The notes under the pieces: generated by a model
Database searches by the model: none
What the model saw: only the letters and a program-made list of their open reading frames with translations
What the model was told of the DNA's origin: nothing
Source: Paguma larvata
Taxonomy: Eukaryota > Chordata > Mammalia > Carnivora > Viverridae
Direction of reading: 5' to 3'
DNA: 64,000 nt
NCBI GenBank assembly: GCA_030068075.1
Contig: CM057843.1
Coordinates: 15,208,001-15,272,000 of the forward strand
In this document: positions 47,738-58,996 of the stretch, piece after piece
Layout of the letters: each line of letters starts with the position of its first letter
Position numbering within the stretch: position 1 is the first letter of the stretch
Translations under genes and position numbers: made by a program

Positions 47738-48067
47738 TGTCTGTTTTGGTTTTTAGACTCCACGCATAAGCTGGGGGATCTCGATTTTACATGTTCTTCT
47801 TTGCAAAGATGCGGCCTTTCTCACTGAGAGGCACATGTGGAACTCTGTATCCCCACGGGTGTGCTGGTGAATGTTCAAAGGCCAGCTCTCAGGAGGCAGA
47901 GTGGGGAGAGACCTGATTCCTAGGTTTTGCCATTTTCTGCAGTGCCCACAGTCCCGTACCTATAGCTCCGAGTTGGGAAGAAATGGGCATGATGGGCTCT
48001 TGTGAGTGGTGCGGATGGCCGTAACACACCCCCAGGGGGGCTTTTCTATTTTATCAGAAAAAGAGAT

Positions 48068-48287
48068 GGGGCGCCTGGGGGGCTCAGTCGGTTAAGCATC
48101 AGATTTCGGCTCAGGTCATGATCTCACGGTCCATGAGTTCGAGCCCCACATCAGGCTCTGTGCTCACATCTCGGAGCCTGGAGCCTGCTTCCGATTCTGT
48201 GTCTCTTTCTCTCTTCCTCTCCCCTGCTTGCGCTTCCTCTCTCTCTCTCTCTCAAAAATAAATAACATTAAAAATAATTTTTTTTAG
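48068..48287 (+). mobile_element. SINEC_Fc-type SINE, first of a tandem pair
   Basis: The sense copy's A/T-rich tail is directly followed by the next SINE. Confidence 0.92.
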
Positions 48288-48494
48288 AACACCTGGGTGG
48301 CTCAGTTGGTTAAGCATCTGACTTTGGCTCAGGTCATGATCTCACAGCTCATGGGTTCGAGCCCCACATCAGGCTCCGTGCTGACAGCTCAGAGCCTGGA
48401 GCCTGCTTCGGATTCTGTGTCTCCCTCTTTCTCTGCCCCTCCCCTGCTTGCTCCGTCTCTCTCTCTCTCAAAAATAAAACATTAAAAAAAAAAG
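48288..48494 (+). mobile_element. SINEC_Fc-type SINE, second of a tandem pair
   Basis: Sense copy starting AACACCTGGGTGGCTCAG, inserted at the preceding tail. Confidence 0.92.
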
Positions 48495-48533
48495 ATACAG
48501 ACAGATATCTTACTCTACACCAAAACTCATGCT

Positions 48534-48675
48534 CAGGGCGCCTGGGCGACTCAGTCGGTTGAGTGTCAGATTCTTGATGTTGGCTCAGGTCATGATCTCA
48601 CAGTCAGTCAGCTCACGGTTTGTGAGCTCAAGTCTCACGTCGGGCTCTGCGCTAACAGGGCAGAGCCTGCTTAGG

Positions 48676-48715
<40 letters not shown>

Positions 48716-48778
48716 TCCCTCTCTCCCTCCCCCTCTCTCTCTGCCCTTCGGTGCCCCCCCCCAAATAAACTTAAAAAA
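48534..48778 (+). mobile_element. SINEC_Fc-type SINE with expanded (CT)n
   Basis: The sense copy carries a CT run at about 48676-48712 and a short internal repeat (CTCACAGTCAGTCAGCTCACGG). Confidence 0.9.
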
Positions 48779-48939
48779 ACTTTTGCTGGGGGGAAGCCAT
48801 ATAGCGCAGTAAGTATAGAAGAGCCCTCAGTAATCACTGAAACCTAATTTGACATAAAATAATCCACACTGCAAAGAAACCCTCCGAATGTCTTAAAAGT
48901 GGAGGACCCTTGGGTGTGACACGCCTCTTACCCCTCACT

Positions 48940-49545
48940 CCCAACACTCCCACCAGAGAGGAGTGAGGTCAGCAAGTGGGCCAAAGCCTCCGCTCTTAGC
49001 TTCATTCACTCTTACTCTTCATGGGAGAATTCACCCTGAAAAGAAACTTGACAAACGCCGTGAATTTGAGGGGGCCTGTCATCGCTGGGCTTTTACTCTA
49101 CATCCGAGGGTTCACCCCAGAGACATCCGAATAATACAGCAAAGCCTTCTGTGTTCCATTGACCTTAACCAGCATCAGATAATGCATGCATTATGCTAAT
49201 AAAAATGAATATATAAATATAACGGAAGTGGGAATACTTGAGACAATGTCCATTCCTAGATTATTGATATCTGATAATGTACACCGGCAAAAACAAACTC
49301 TAGAAATACAATCAATGTATTGTGAAGCTATGGCTTGGACTTCTATGCTTAGCATTACAGTTTTTATAGGACACCAAGTCCTGGAATTTAAGTAAATATA
49401 AAAAGACTCCAGTAGGACCAGCCTAATTTTATACAGACTAATCCTAACTGGAGAAAATACTTACACTGCAGTAGGAATAGCCAAGCCTATATATAGTGGC
49501 TCATTTCCAGTCATCTCTAAGCATAGATTTTAGAACTGAAAGGGA
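48940..49545 (+). pseudogene. Decayed C2H2 zinc-finger fossil
   Basis: Translation with frame changes shows degenerate fingers. At 49003-49070 a unit reads LTLHGRIHPEKK, about where a finger end plus linker ([10 protein letters not shown]) would be. One finger length later comes LHPRVHPRD, then QHQIMH near 49170-49190. Around 49445-49480 LTGENTYTAVGIAK recalls a [12 protein letters not shown] segment. The spacing of the HxxxH pairs is close to the 28-residue finger repeat, but most Cys are lost and stops and frameshifts are present. No KRAB exon was seen nearby. It is probably a dead relative of the local zinc-finger genes. Confidence 0.5.
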
Positions 49546-49722
49546 ACTTCAAATATCTAGTATAGATCTTTTGTTTTATAAATGAGGAGATAGAGGTCTG
49601 AAGAGATTAAATAATATGCTCAGGTCACGTTTGCTTTATGTTTTTGTTTCTGTGGTTTGTTTTGTTTTGTTTTTTTTGGGGGGAGGTAGTTAATCGCAGA
49701 GCTGAATTTCTACAGACTTAAA

Positions 49723-49971
49723 ATTTTTTTTTTTAATGTTTGAGAGGGAGAGACAGAGGGTAAGTGGGGGAGGAGCAGAGAGAGAGAGAGAGAGACATAG
49801 AGAGACAGAGAGTAGGTAGGGGAAGGGCAGAGAGAGGGAGAGGAAGACACAGAAGCAGACTCCAGGCTCTGAGCTGTCAAAACAAAGCCCGATGCGGGGC
49901 TCGAACTCACTGCGAGATCATGACGTGAGCCGAAGTCATATGCATAACTGACTGAGCCACCCAGGCGCCCC
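49723..49971 (-). mobile_element. SINEC_Fc-type SINE with duplicated GA region
   Basis: The antisense copy has two consecutive GAGACAGAG..GGGGA blocks. Flanks TCTACAGACTT and TCCACAGACTT are a near-match target duplication. Confidence 0.9.
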
Positions 49972-50360
49972 ATCCACAGACTTCCCCCCCCCCCCAAATA
50001 CTTCATTAGCGACATATAGACTATAAAGGAGTAACGCCGTGGGTGTAGTGGACAGAGGGATGATTCCAAAGGGGAATCAGTGGACTGCGAGAGGGACAGG
50101 AGGGGGCTGGCTCAGTGACTGGTGGCACTTACTGACGAGAGCACTGTGCCGAGGCCGCTGTGAGCTCCTGTCACAGGTGTGTGAGCGGGGTAGGGGGCGC
50201 GTGCCAGGTTTTGCCTGAGGCACTTGGGGGTTCACTGGATAAGGAGGCTCTTCCTGCTACTGAATTTAAACCTCAGAATATGGCAAAGCTGTGAAAAGAA
50301 TTCTGTGTGAGAGCAGCCGTGGGATCACTCATTCCAACTGACTTCAGAAGGTATCTCAGA

Positions 50361-50582
50361 GGGGCGCCGGGGTGGCTCCGGCGATCGAGCCTCGGACTCA
50401 CGGTTTCGGCTCAGGTCACCATCTCACGGTCCGTGAGCTCAAGCCCTGTGTCGGGCTCTGCGCCGACAGCTCAGAGCCTCCCTGGGATTATTCTCTCCCG
50501 TTCTCTCTGCTCCTACCGTGCTCTCTCTCTCTTTCTCTCTCTCTCTCTGTCTTTCAAAAGTAAATAAATAACCTTAAAAAAA
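50361..50582 (+). mobile_element. SINEC_Fc-type SINE, variant head
   Basis: Sense: GGGGCGCCGGGGTGGCTCCG, then CGATCGAGCCTCGGACTCAC; otherwise standard. Confidence 0.9.
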
Positions 50583-50669
50583 AAGGAAGTATCTGAGAAA
50601 GATATTTTGCCTACTGCGATTCCGTGAGTGAATGCTCACTGCGCGTTCACAAGACTTCCATTCCCTTTC

Positions 50670-50925
50670 ATCAGGGGCCCAACCAGGGTCGTTTTTGACC
50701 CCGTCTCCTGGGGAGACAGTCGCCAGTCTGGACACCTTTTCAGTTGCCACGACTTGGAGACAGGGTGTCACTGGCATCTGGAAGACAGAGGTGAGGGATG
50801 CTACTGCACATCCTACAAGGCACAGGACAGCCCTCCTGTCTCCCCCCGCCCACCCTTCCCCCCCCCCCCCCCCACTTATCCGGCTCCAAATGGCAATTGT
50901 GCAGAGGTTGAGAAACCCTCAGGTA
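50670..50925 (+). mobile_element. MER20 hAT transposon, diverged
   Basis: GGGATGCTACTGCACATCCTAC, GCACAGGACAGCCCTCC and GGTTGAGAAACCCTCAG match MER20. A C-run (50858-50872) interrupts it. Confidence 0.65.
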
Positions 50926-51067
50926 ATATACCGTGGCTGCAGGTGACCACTAGGTGGCAGTCATGCTTGCTGCTGAGACGGAAAAGGCGTTCACTGGGAG
51001 CCTTGTTGGTTGGAATAGTCCATCTAATCTCACACACACAAATTGTTTTATTTTTATTCGTTCATTC

Positions 51068-51149
51068 ATTCATTTATTTGTTTTGAGAGAGAGAGAGAAT
51101 GCACGTGTGAGCGCAAGCTGGGGGAGGAGCAGAAAAAGAGAGATGGGGG

Positions 51150-51202
<53 letters not shown>

Positions 51203-51312
51203 ACTCCCAGGCAGGCTCCACGCTATCAGCGTAGAGCCCGATTCAGGGCTTAATTCCTGAACCGTGAGATCAAGAATCAGACGCTTGACCACCTGAGCCA
51301 CCCAGGCGCCCC
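51068..51312 (-). mobile_element. SINEC_Fc-type SINE with expanded (GA)n
   Basis: Antisense; a GA run at about 51153-51191; head CACCCAGGCGCCCC. Confidence 0.92.
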
Positions 51313-51319
51313 AATTCCT

Positions 51320-51890
51320 CTCCTTTAGAATTAAGCTCGATGTGTCCCTGACGGACCAGATTCTTACGGACGTGCGCGCTCGCACACACGTAACTAGGAT
51401 CGTGCTGTTTCTTCTGTTTTGCCATTTGCTTTTAATTCTCAGCATTACCCTGTGGACGTCAGCGATTCCGGTCTCCTGGGTTTTCAAAGGGATGCTTCGT
51501 GTTCCGATGCGTGCGCGCACTATAGTTTATTTATATACATTCTTTTCCATAAGCATTTGGGTTCTTTCCAAGTGTTTGCGGATACAAGCAATTTTGTGGT
51601 CCTGCCGTTGTTTCTGTAGGATGGCTTCCTGGAAATGTGAGAGCTGAGTCGGGTGTTATGTACGGTTAGAATCTCAATAAATTGGCAGTACTAATCTGTA
51701 CTCTTACAGGGTACCCATTTCCTCATGCTCCTTCCTACATTGGATACTATCGATATTTTATTATCTTAATTTTTATTTTCTTATATTGCATGCTGAGGCA
51801 TGCATCATTTTATATGCTTATCTTTATTTTCACATTTATCAGCCCATTCATTTCCTTTTCTCATTTTTTTAAAAAGAAACATGGTGTTTA
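51320..51890 (-). repeat. Probable old L1 remnant, antisense
   Basis: AT-rich phrases (CATAAGCATTTGGGTTCTTTCC; CATTTCCTTTTCTCATTTTT) resemble antisense LINE-1. The remnant continues after the SINE chain at 52600-52690. Confidence 0.4.
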
Positions 51891-51911
51891 TTTTTGTGTG
51901 TTGATTTGTTG

Positions 51912-52100
51912 TTCAATGTTTATTTTTGAGAGAGAGAGTGAGGGAGCAGGGAAGGGGCAGAGAGAGGGAGACAGAGGATCCAAAGCAGGCTCCGTGCTGT
52001 CAAGCGCAGAGTTCGAGGCGGGGCTCCAACTCACGAACTGTGAGATCATGACCTGAGCCAAAGTGGGACACTTCACCAACTGAGCCACCCAGGCGCCCCA
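51912..52100 (-). mobile_element. SINEC_Fc-type SINE, first of a chain
   Basis: Antisense; head CACCCAGGCGCCCC at 52100, followed by TCCTTTTCTC. Confidence 0.92.
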
Positions 52101-52181
52101 TCCTTTTCTCGTTTTAAAAAAAAGTTTATGTATTTATTTTATTTATTTTATTTTATTATTTTTTTTTAAAAGAGTCGCCCT

Positions 52182-52394
52182 TTTTTTTTTTAATGTTTAT
52201 TTATTTTTGAGAGACATAGAGGCACAGTGTGAACAGGGGAAGGACAGAGAGAGAGGGAGACACAGAATGTGAAGCAGGCTCCAGGCTCTGAGCCATCAGC
52301 ACAGAGCCCGACACGGGGCTTGAACCCACAGACCGCGAGATCATGACCCGAGCGAAAGTCGGCCGCCCAACCGACTGAGCCACCCAGGCGCCTC
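52182..52394 (-). mobile_element. SINEC_Fc-type SINE inserted in the tail of the next one
   Basis: Antisense. TATGTATTTATTTT lies at about 52127 and again at 52397. Confidence 0.92.
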
Positions 52395-52586
52395 ATATGT
52401 ATTTATTTTTGAGAGAGTGAGAGTAAGCGCGAGTAGAGGAGGGGCAGAGAGAGAGAAAATCCCAAGCAGGCTCTGTGCTGTCAGCGCAGGGCCCGACGTG
52501 GGACTCGAACCCGTGAACCACAAGATCATGACCTGAACCCGAATCAAGAGTCAGATGCTTAGCCGCGTGAGCCATTCAAGTGCTCC
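52395..52586 (-). mobile_element. SINEC_Fc-type SINE, host of the previous insertion
   Basis: Antisense; head GCCATTCAAGTGCTCC. TCCTTTTCTC flanks the whole nested unit at 52101 and 52587. Confidence 0.9.
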
Positions 52587-52689
52587 TCCTTTTCTCATTT
52601 TTAGACAAATCTCCTTTTTATCAGTTTGTTGTAGCTCTTTATACGTTTTGCTTATTAATGCTTTACCTGAGGTTTTATTTTGTTTTGTT

Positions 52690-52870
52690 TTCTTATTTTA
52701 AAGAGAGAGCATGAGCAGGAGAGGGGGACAGAGGCAGAGAGAGGGATCTTAAGCAGGCTCCACGCTCAGCATGGAACCCGACGCGGGGCTCGATCCCATG
52801 ACCCTGGGATCATGACCTGAGCTGAAATCAAGAGTCAGACACTCAACTGACTGAGCCGCCCGGGTGCCCC
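52690..52870 (-). mobile_element. SINEC_Fc-type SINE
   Basis: Antisense; head GCCGCCCGGGTGCCCC. Confidence 0.9.
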
Positions 52871-53471
52871 TAGATATACTTGATACTCTAGAACGGAAAA
52901 GAAAAATGAAGGAAACAAAAAGCATAGCGGAAGGGCTTAGCGGCAGAGTAGAGATGACGGAAGAGCCAATCAACTTAAAGACAGATCGGTTTGAGAAACC
53001 ATAGAAAAGGGAGGAAAGAAAATTGAGCAGAGCCTCAGATATGTGGGGGACAATGTCAAACCATCTGAGGTATGTGTACTTCAAGTCCCAGGAGGAGAAG
53101 AGAGTGAAATTTGGACAGAAAAGAGCTTTTGAAGAAATAATGACGGAAAACTCCCCCAAATTTGCTGAGAAACACCAACTTACACAAGAAGCTCAGTAGA
53201 GCCAGTAAGATATCTCTCTCTCTCTCTCTATGTGTGTGTGTGTGTGTGTATCTAACCACACTGCAGCACATCCTAAACCTCTGGAAACTGAAGACAAGAA
53301 GACCTTCATAGTAGCCAGAGGAAAATACATATTCAGGGACCAGGAAAAACAATGATCTACTCCCTTCTCATCCGAGACTATGGAGGCCAGAAGAAAACCG
53401 CAAAATCTTTTTAAAGCTCTGGAAAAGCCATGGCCACCCTAGAATTCTGTCTCTATCAAAAAATATTCCGT
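52871..53471. repeat. Possible L1 remnant with (CT)n(GT)n microsatellite
   Basis: A CT run then a GT run occupies 53213-53249. The flanks (CATAGTAGCCAGAGGAAAA) look LINE-like. Confidence 0.35.
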
Positions 53472-53575
53472 GAGGGGCGCTCGGCTGGTTCAGTCGGTGG
53501 AACGCATGAGTCTTGATCGCAGGGTCGTGAGTTTGGGCCCGACGTCGGGTGTAGAATCTACCTGAAAAACAAAAG
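53472..53575 (+). mobile_element. Short carnivore tRNA-derived SINE
   Basis: GAGGGGCGCTCGGCTGGTTCAG head, GATCGCAGGGTCGTGAG, GTGTAGAATCTAC. Confidence 0.8.
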
Positions 53576-53794
53576 AAAGCAAAATATGTTTCGAAATGAG
53601 GACGCGATAAAGTCATCTGCAGATAAGAGCTGAGAGGATTTGTTGCTTAGCAAACTGCACAATGAAAAATCATAAATGGCCTTCAGGCTTGAGAGAGATG
53701 ATAATGAGGTGGGAAACTCAGAACTCCAGGACGAATGAAGAGCACCAGAAACAAGAAAAAAGTAGGTGAATGCGAAAGACTATATACATGTTTT

Positions 53795-54000
53795 TAAATA
53801 GTTTTTAATGTTTATTTATATTAGAGACCGCGCAAGCGGTGGGGGAGGGGCAGAGAGAGAGGGAGATGCAGAACTGGAAGCAGGTTGCAGGCTCCGAGCT
53901 GTCAGCACAGAGCCCGATGCGGGGCTCGAACTCCTGAACCGCGAGATCGTGACCTGGGTCAAAGTTGGACGCTTAACCGACTGAGCCACCCAGGCGCCCC
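53795..54000 (-). mobile_element. SINEC_Fc-type SINE
   Basis: Antisense; head CACCCAGGCGCCCC at 54000. Confidence 0.93.
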
Positions 54001-54480
54001 TAGTTACTTATTTTTAAATCTTTGTGTGCCTGAGAGCCCTGTGACTGCCAGTGCCACTTGGTAATGCTGCCTCGATTTATGCTAAGCCCCCCGTGGTTTC
54101 ACCCACCCTTGCTTCCGCGTCTCCAGTGGAAATGTCAACACAGTGAAAAATGTGAAAATATCCTAGGAATAACGCGAAAATGATTTTGACCTTGACCTCA
54201 CACACTCCCTGAAAGGGTCTCCCTGGGCCCCAGGAGTCCAGACCACACTTTTGGAACCACTGGGTTCCTGGCAGGCTTCCAGAGTTTCTGGAAGACGAAG
54301 CCCAGCCCTGACCCGTACTTTATGCTTGCTATTTTCAATCCCGTGAATGAAATCCATTAGCTTTCTTCCCCCTCTGCTTCCCTGCCCCTGCGTTGCCAGG
54401 CAGAGAGCATTAAGCTGGATTAAAAAATAATACTCACTTATCTGATACCCTACAAGAGGCTGATTTTATCTTATTTTAAA
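54001..54480. other. Unassigned, possibly an old hAT remnant
   Basis: GACCACACTTTTGGAACCACTGG near 54241-54263 resembles a hAT terminal region; the rest is unassigned. Confidence 0.3.
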
Positions 54481-54504
54481 GATTTTATTTATTTTAAAAT
54501 TTAC

Positions 54505-54702
54505 TTTATTTTGTTTTCCTTTTAGAGAGGAGAGTGTGTGTGAGCAGGGGAGAGGGGCAGGGGGAGAAAGAAAGAGAACCTTCAGCAGGCTTCATGCTCA
54601 ACACGGAGCCTGACGTGGGGCTTGACCCCACGACACTGGGACCACGACCCCAGCTGAAATCAAGAGTTGGACGCTCAACCAACTGAGCCACCCCGGCGCC
54701 GC
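54505..54702 (-). mobile_element. SINEC_Fc-type SINE
   Basis: Antisense; head CACCCCGGCGCCGCG. Confidence 0.88.
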
Positions 54703-54707
54703 GAAAT

Positions 54708-54810
54708 ATTTTATTTTCAAGTAAGCACTACGCCCAACGTGGGGCTCAAGTTTGCGACGCTGAGCTCAAGAGCTGCGTGCTCCCACTGACTGAGCCAGCC
54801 AGGAGTCCCT
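54708..54810 (-). mobile_element. Short carnivore tRNA-derived SINE
   Basis: Antisense: CCCAACGTGGGGCTCAAG, then GAGCCAGCCAGGAGTCCC. Confidence 0.8.
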
Positions 54811-54869
54811 AGAGGTGACTTTTAAATCTCAAGACCAAGGTAGGTTGGCAAAAGGATAGGAACAAGATA

Positions 54870-55342
54870 TTACCAAATAGCCCAAACCGGGAACAACCTA
54901 AATGCTCGTCAGCGGGTGACGGATGGACACATTTGGGTAGAGTCACAGATGACCTTGTACTCAGCAGCGAAAATGAATGCTCCCAGACGCACCATAACGT
55001 GTTTGAATCTCGTCATTTTGCTGAATGAATAATAAGCTAGACACACAGGAGTACCTGCTGTATATTTCCATTTAAATGAAACCCTAGAACAAGCAAAACT
55101 GATCCATAATGATAAAAAAAAATGAGAGTAAAAAAAAAATCAGATCTGCAGTTTCCTGGGCCTGGGGGTGGCAGAGAGTGACTGTAAAAAGAACTTTCCA
55201 AGGTGCTGCAAATATTCCATATCTTGACTAGGTGGTTGTTATGCAAATGTATACATGTGTCAGCATACAGACTCATTGACCTGCGCACTCAAATGTGCCA
55301 ATTTTATTGCATGTGCGTTATACGTCAATGAAGTTGATTTTT
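54870..55342 (+). mobile_element. L1M 3' end
   Basis: Sense L1 3' UTR-like series: AACAACCTAAATGCTCGTCA, ATTTCCATTTAAATGAAACC, CAGTTTCCTGGGCCTGGGGG, ATGTATACATGTGTCAGCAT and ATACGTCAATGAAGTTGATT. Confidence 0.75.
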
Positions 55343-55563
55343 TTTTTTAAGTTTTATTTTTGTACTTATTTTGAGAGAGAGGAAGTGTGGGTGGGGGGAA
55401 GGGCGGAGAGAGAGGGAGAGGGAGAGAGAGAAAATCGCCAACAGGCTCTGCAGCGACAGCGCGGAGCCCAACGTGGGGCTCGAACCCACGGACCGTGAGA
55501 TCGTGACCTCAGCTGAAATCAAGAGTCAGAGGTTTCACCGACCGAGCCACCCAGGCGCCCCCA
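55343..55563 (-). mobile_element. SINEC_Fc-type SINE at an L1 3' terminus
   Basis: TCAATGAAGTTGATTTTT (55325) is matched with one change after the SINE (55564). Confidence 0.94.
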
Positions 55564-55629
55564 TCAATGAAGCTGATTTTTGAGAAAGCGTTCCCTGGAT
55601 GCAATGTGGAGAACGGAGTGGAGGGAAGA

Positions 55630-56170
55630 GCAAACGGATACAGGAATCCTAGTTTGAAGCTATCGCCGTAATGCAGGTAAGAGACAGCGATGGTTTGGCC
55701 TACAGTCAGGGCAGGGAAAGCAGGAAGGGTCAAGGTTCTGGAGATTTTTGGGATGTGAAATGGTAGCGGAACGGGTATGGGGGGATGAGGGAAAGGGAAG
55801 AGTTAGGGATGCCCGCTCTGCCCTGCGCCCTCCTCCCAGCCCCGCCCACCGGCATTTCTATCTGCACATCTGGCCGCGAGCTGGTAGCCCTCTCCGAGAG
55901 AAGGGGGACCATGAAGGGGGCAAGCTTTGCCGCGGGGGGATCTGGAAAGTTTAATTCTGCATGCATTAGGCTTGAGGTGCCTGTGCGAAAGTCAAGTTCT
56001 CATATTTCATATGAAATCGCGTATTTCAAGTCTGGACTGGAGCCGTCACCCTGTGAGTCATCGGCGCCAGTGGAAACTGAAGTCTTAGGAAGGAGTGAAT
56101 CACGTAGGGAGAGAGAAGAGGGTGGGGAGAGGAGGAGGTCTCGGGTTAAGGCCTCAGAGAACTTGTCGCT
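55630..56170 (+). repeat. Ancient repeat, class not assigned
   Basis: GCTTGAGGTGCCTGTGCGAAAG and GTGAGTCATCGGCGCCAG resemble a family also seen near 14 kb and 38.8 kb. Confidence 0.35.
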
Positions 56171-56989
56171 TTGACAGCCGGGTGACAGGAGAGGGGCAGG
56201 AAAAGCAGGCCGAGAAGTGGCATCCGCGGGGGCACCCCGGAGAATGTGGGGTCACCTGAATGTTACCCACTCGTTATCTAGTCTTCTGACATGTCATCTT
56301 GTTCTAAACTCTAGACTCTTACGCTAACCCCGTGAGCTATACAAAGCAACTACTACTAATGTTATAAGGGAAAAGCACACGGGGCTGATGAGGCACATGA
56401 CGTCTGTAAGCGGCTAATAAACGGGGCTCAGCCGGAATGAAAACCCAAGTCCCCTGGCTCCCAAACCCCGGGGCGGCTCCACTTGTGAACTCGCCGTCAC
56501 CGAACCGCCGTAGGAGGCCTGTCGACACCCAGATTCGTTCTTTAAAGGTGCCGTCCTCTGTTCGTGCAAATTCTGAGTTGGTATTCCGAAAGTTGGGAAA
56601 TAGGAGAAGGCACGAAAAGCTAACTACTTGCAATAATTTCACGCGGCCCCCTCCCGGCTGGTCACCTGCTTATCCCCACACGCCCTGAAAGCTATTCTTT
56701 TTGACACCATTAGGCTCATGACGTACAGCCCATTTTATAATCTTCCTGGAGAAACATAATACGCTGTGATTCTTGCCTCATGCCCTTACACAGTGAAGAA
56801 CCGGCTGTGGACGAATTGTTTGGCGGAATCTTAGGAAAGCAAACAGAACAATTTGCCAGAAGCAAACAAGTCGTGTTGGGTGGACGACTTACAATACCAC
56901 CCGCCCACCTGCCTATCCCTCTTTCTATGCTGGTGATTGAAGCTAAGACATGCGTTCTCTCTCTCTCTCTCTTTTTTTTTTTTTAATTT

Positions 56990-57194
56990 TTTAATGTTTA
57001 TTTTCGAGAGAGAGAGAGAGAGTGTGTGTGTGAGTGGGGGAGGGACAGAGAGAGAGGTGTACACAGAATCCAAAGCAGGTTCCAGGCTCTGAGCTGACAG
57101 CGCAGAGCCCGACGCGGGGCTCGAACCCATGAACCGCGAGATCATGACCCGAGCCGAAGTCGGACGTCCAACCGACCTAGCCGCCCAGGCGCCC
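56990..57194 (-). mobile_element. SINEC_Fc-type SINE
   Basis: Antisense. ACATGCGTTCTCTCTC before and ACATCCGTTCTCTTTC after form an imperfect target duplication. Confidence 0.93.
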
Positions 57195-57641
57195 AAAACA
57201 TCCGTTCTCTTTCGCAGCGAGTGTATAGTGGTACAGAACCTAAAGTCTCCGTGACTCAGGTTTGTAATCGTCATTGCTCTCACGTAACCCTGGAGGGCAT
57301 GCATTGTATGCCTGAGTCACACGTGACCTTACCCAGGTCCGTGGTTCTACCCCACAGGGACGGAATGAACACGTTTTCCCGAGATCGCCAAGACAGAGTC
57401 CCACCGCATTTCAGAGATGAAGCTTCCAAATGCCCCTACTCTCAGACGAGGGAAACAAAGCCACCAGGTCAGTATGGATGCCAGAGGGGATGCCAGGCAG
57501 GGTAAGGTTTCAAGCCTGATATAGATCTAGAAGCCACATACGTGAGTCCTGAGCAGTAGGGGAATGCATCCTCCAGAGATCAGGAGAGGCAATGTTCGTC
57601 TCTTACGTAAGAGAGAAGACTACCTAAGAAGACTAGGTCTC
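57195..57641. other. Unassigned stretch
   Basis: No coding signal; it may belong to the 3' side of the retroviral relic. Confidence 0.3.
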
Positions 57642-57642
57642 G

Positions 57643-57870
57643 GGGCGCCTGGGGGGCTCAGGCGGTTAAGCGGCCAACTTCGGCTCAGGTCATGATCTCA
57701 CGGTCTGTGAGTTCGAGCCCCACGTCGGGCTCTGTGCTGACGGCTCAGAGCCTGGAACCTGCTTCGGATTCTGCGTCTGCCTCTCTCTCTCTCTGCCCTT
57801 CCCCTGCTCACAATCTGTCTCTATGTCTCTCAAAAATAAATAAATGTTAAAAAAAAAATTAAAAAAAAAA
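57643..57870 (+). mobile_element. SINEC_Fc-type SINE
   Basis: Sense. AGAAGACTAGGTCTCG (57627-57642) and AGACGACTAGGTCTCG (57871-57886) flank it. Confidence 0.95.
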
Positions 57871-58059
57871 AGACGACTAGGTCTCGTCTTGCCTACAAAG
57901 TACCCCCTTGAGATCTTCTTGTTCTTGAGGAGTCGTGGGCGGAGGTCAGTCTTCTGTGGCTACTTCCCGGCGTCAGGGGACAGAGTGCTGTCCTTGGTTG
58001 GAGGAGCGAACCTCCCTTGCTCCTACGTAAGCAAATTTTGGGGTCAGACGGTTGGGGCT

Positions 58060-58699
58060 GCCGCTTTTCAGATCCCTGCTGGATCGTGTGATTTGTATGA
58101 AACTGTTGCAGCCGAGCAGAGACAAATTTTACCAGCAGGTTAATGCGCAGACCGAATCCGTTGGTCCCCGAGAGACGGAGGGAGGTCAGGATTACAGCTG
58201 TTACCACTGGCCACAAAAAGGCTATCCTCAGTATTTCCGCGGTTTCAGGGTGCGCAACCAAGCGCCTGAGCGAAGTTGTGTTTCTCTGACAATTCCTGCC
58301 TCTGGAACAAGAACTTCGGGCCCGTCGGCAGCTCACATGTCTAAGCTTCAGGAGCATCTGGACTTGGCTCCGCGGGCGTCTTTGCTTGAGAGTGTGGAAT
58401 CCAGGGAGCCACGTCTTGTAGCGCGAGAGAAGTGAGTGGTTAACGGCAGCAGGTGGGGTCCTGTCCAGACGGGGCTGAACTGGCCCTGAGCGGACCCTCG
58501 TTTCCAGGTGTCCAGGCACACCCAGTAGCTTGGCTCATTAGGGATGGAGTTTCATTTCATTTGATACGGGGAGGCCCCTATTCGCGTATTTGTGGAGGGC
58601 GGCCACGACAGTCCCCAGTTGTATTACATGATTTATCGCTTGTTTGGTCTCAGTATTTGGACAAATGAAGGCACCCTCAGGTGCTTGGAAAAGGCCTTC
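58060..58699 (-). pseudogene. Endogenous retrovirus relic: probable env transmembrane remnant and 3' region
   Basis: A 208-residue open frame (58519-57893) includes a hydrophobic stretch near 58213-58175 followed by NLLVKFVSARLQQF at 58141-58100, which resembles the membrane-proximal cytoplasmic tail of class I retroviral envelope proteins. Much of pol-env is missing between this and the integrase. The rest of the frame has no recognisable similarity and is likely chance. A downstream LTR could not be delimited. Confidence 0.5.
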
Positions 58700-58996
58700 T
58701 CTATCCAACTGTGCTTAGCGCAAGCCTTCGCTTTGAGGCTGCCTTAAGTCTGGGTGAAGCTACGGGGAGCAGCCTCGAGCAGTGCTCCCGAGTTTTTTGA
58801 AAGCTTCGCTTCACTTTACTTTAAAGTTCTGTGACATCTTCCAGCCTTTCCAGGATGACTGCAGCCTCCAGGCAGCATGTAGCTTCCACAGAATCCCTAG
58901 AATTCCGGGCCATTACCCGAGGTTATTTTAAAAACGAATGCGGGTCCGTTATCACTTTGCATTGTTCAGGGAAGACCAAACCTAGGAATCACCTCC
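58700..58996 (-). pseudogene. Endogenous retrovirus relic: integrase continuation, decayed
   Basis: SDNGPAFV at 58956-58933 carries the second catalytic Asp motif of class I retroviral integrases. Downstream, WKLHAAWRLQSS resembles the segment that follows it in the family. Several stops interrupt the frame. After about 58700 similarity to integrase fades. Confidence 0.7.

Noticed and set aside
52182..52870. CRISPR-like array of spaced repeats
   Set aside because: The repeated units are whole SINE copies of about 200 bp in a mammalian genome.
57893..58519. 208-residue open frame as a new gene
   Set aside because: Only its middle resembles a retroviral envelope tail; the rest is probably chance. 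It is reported as part of the relic instead.
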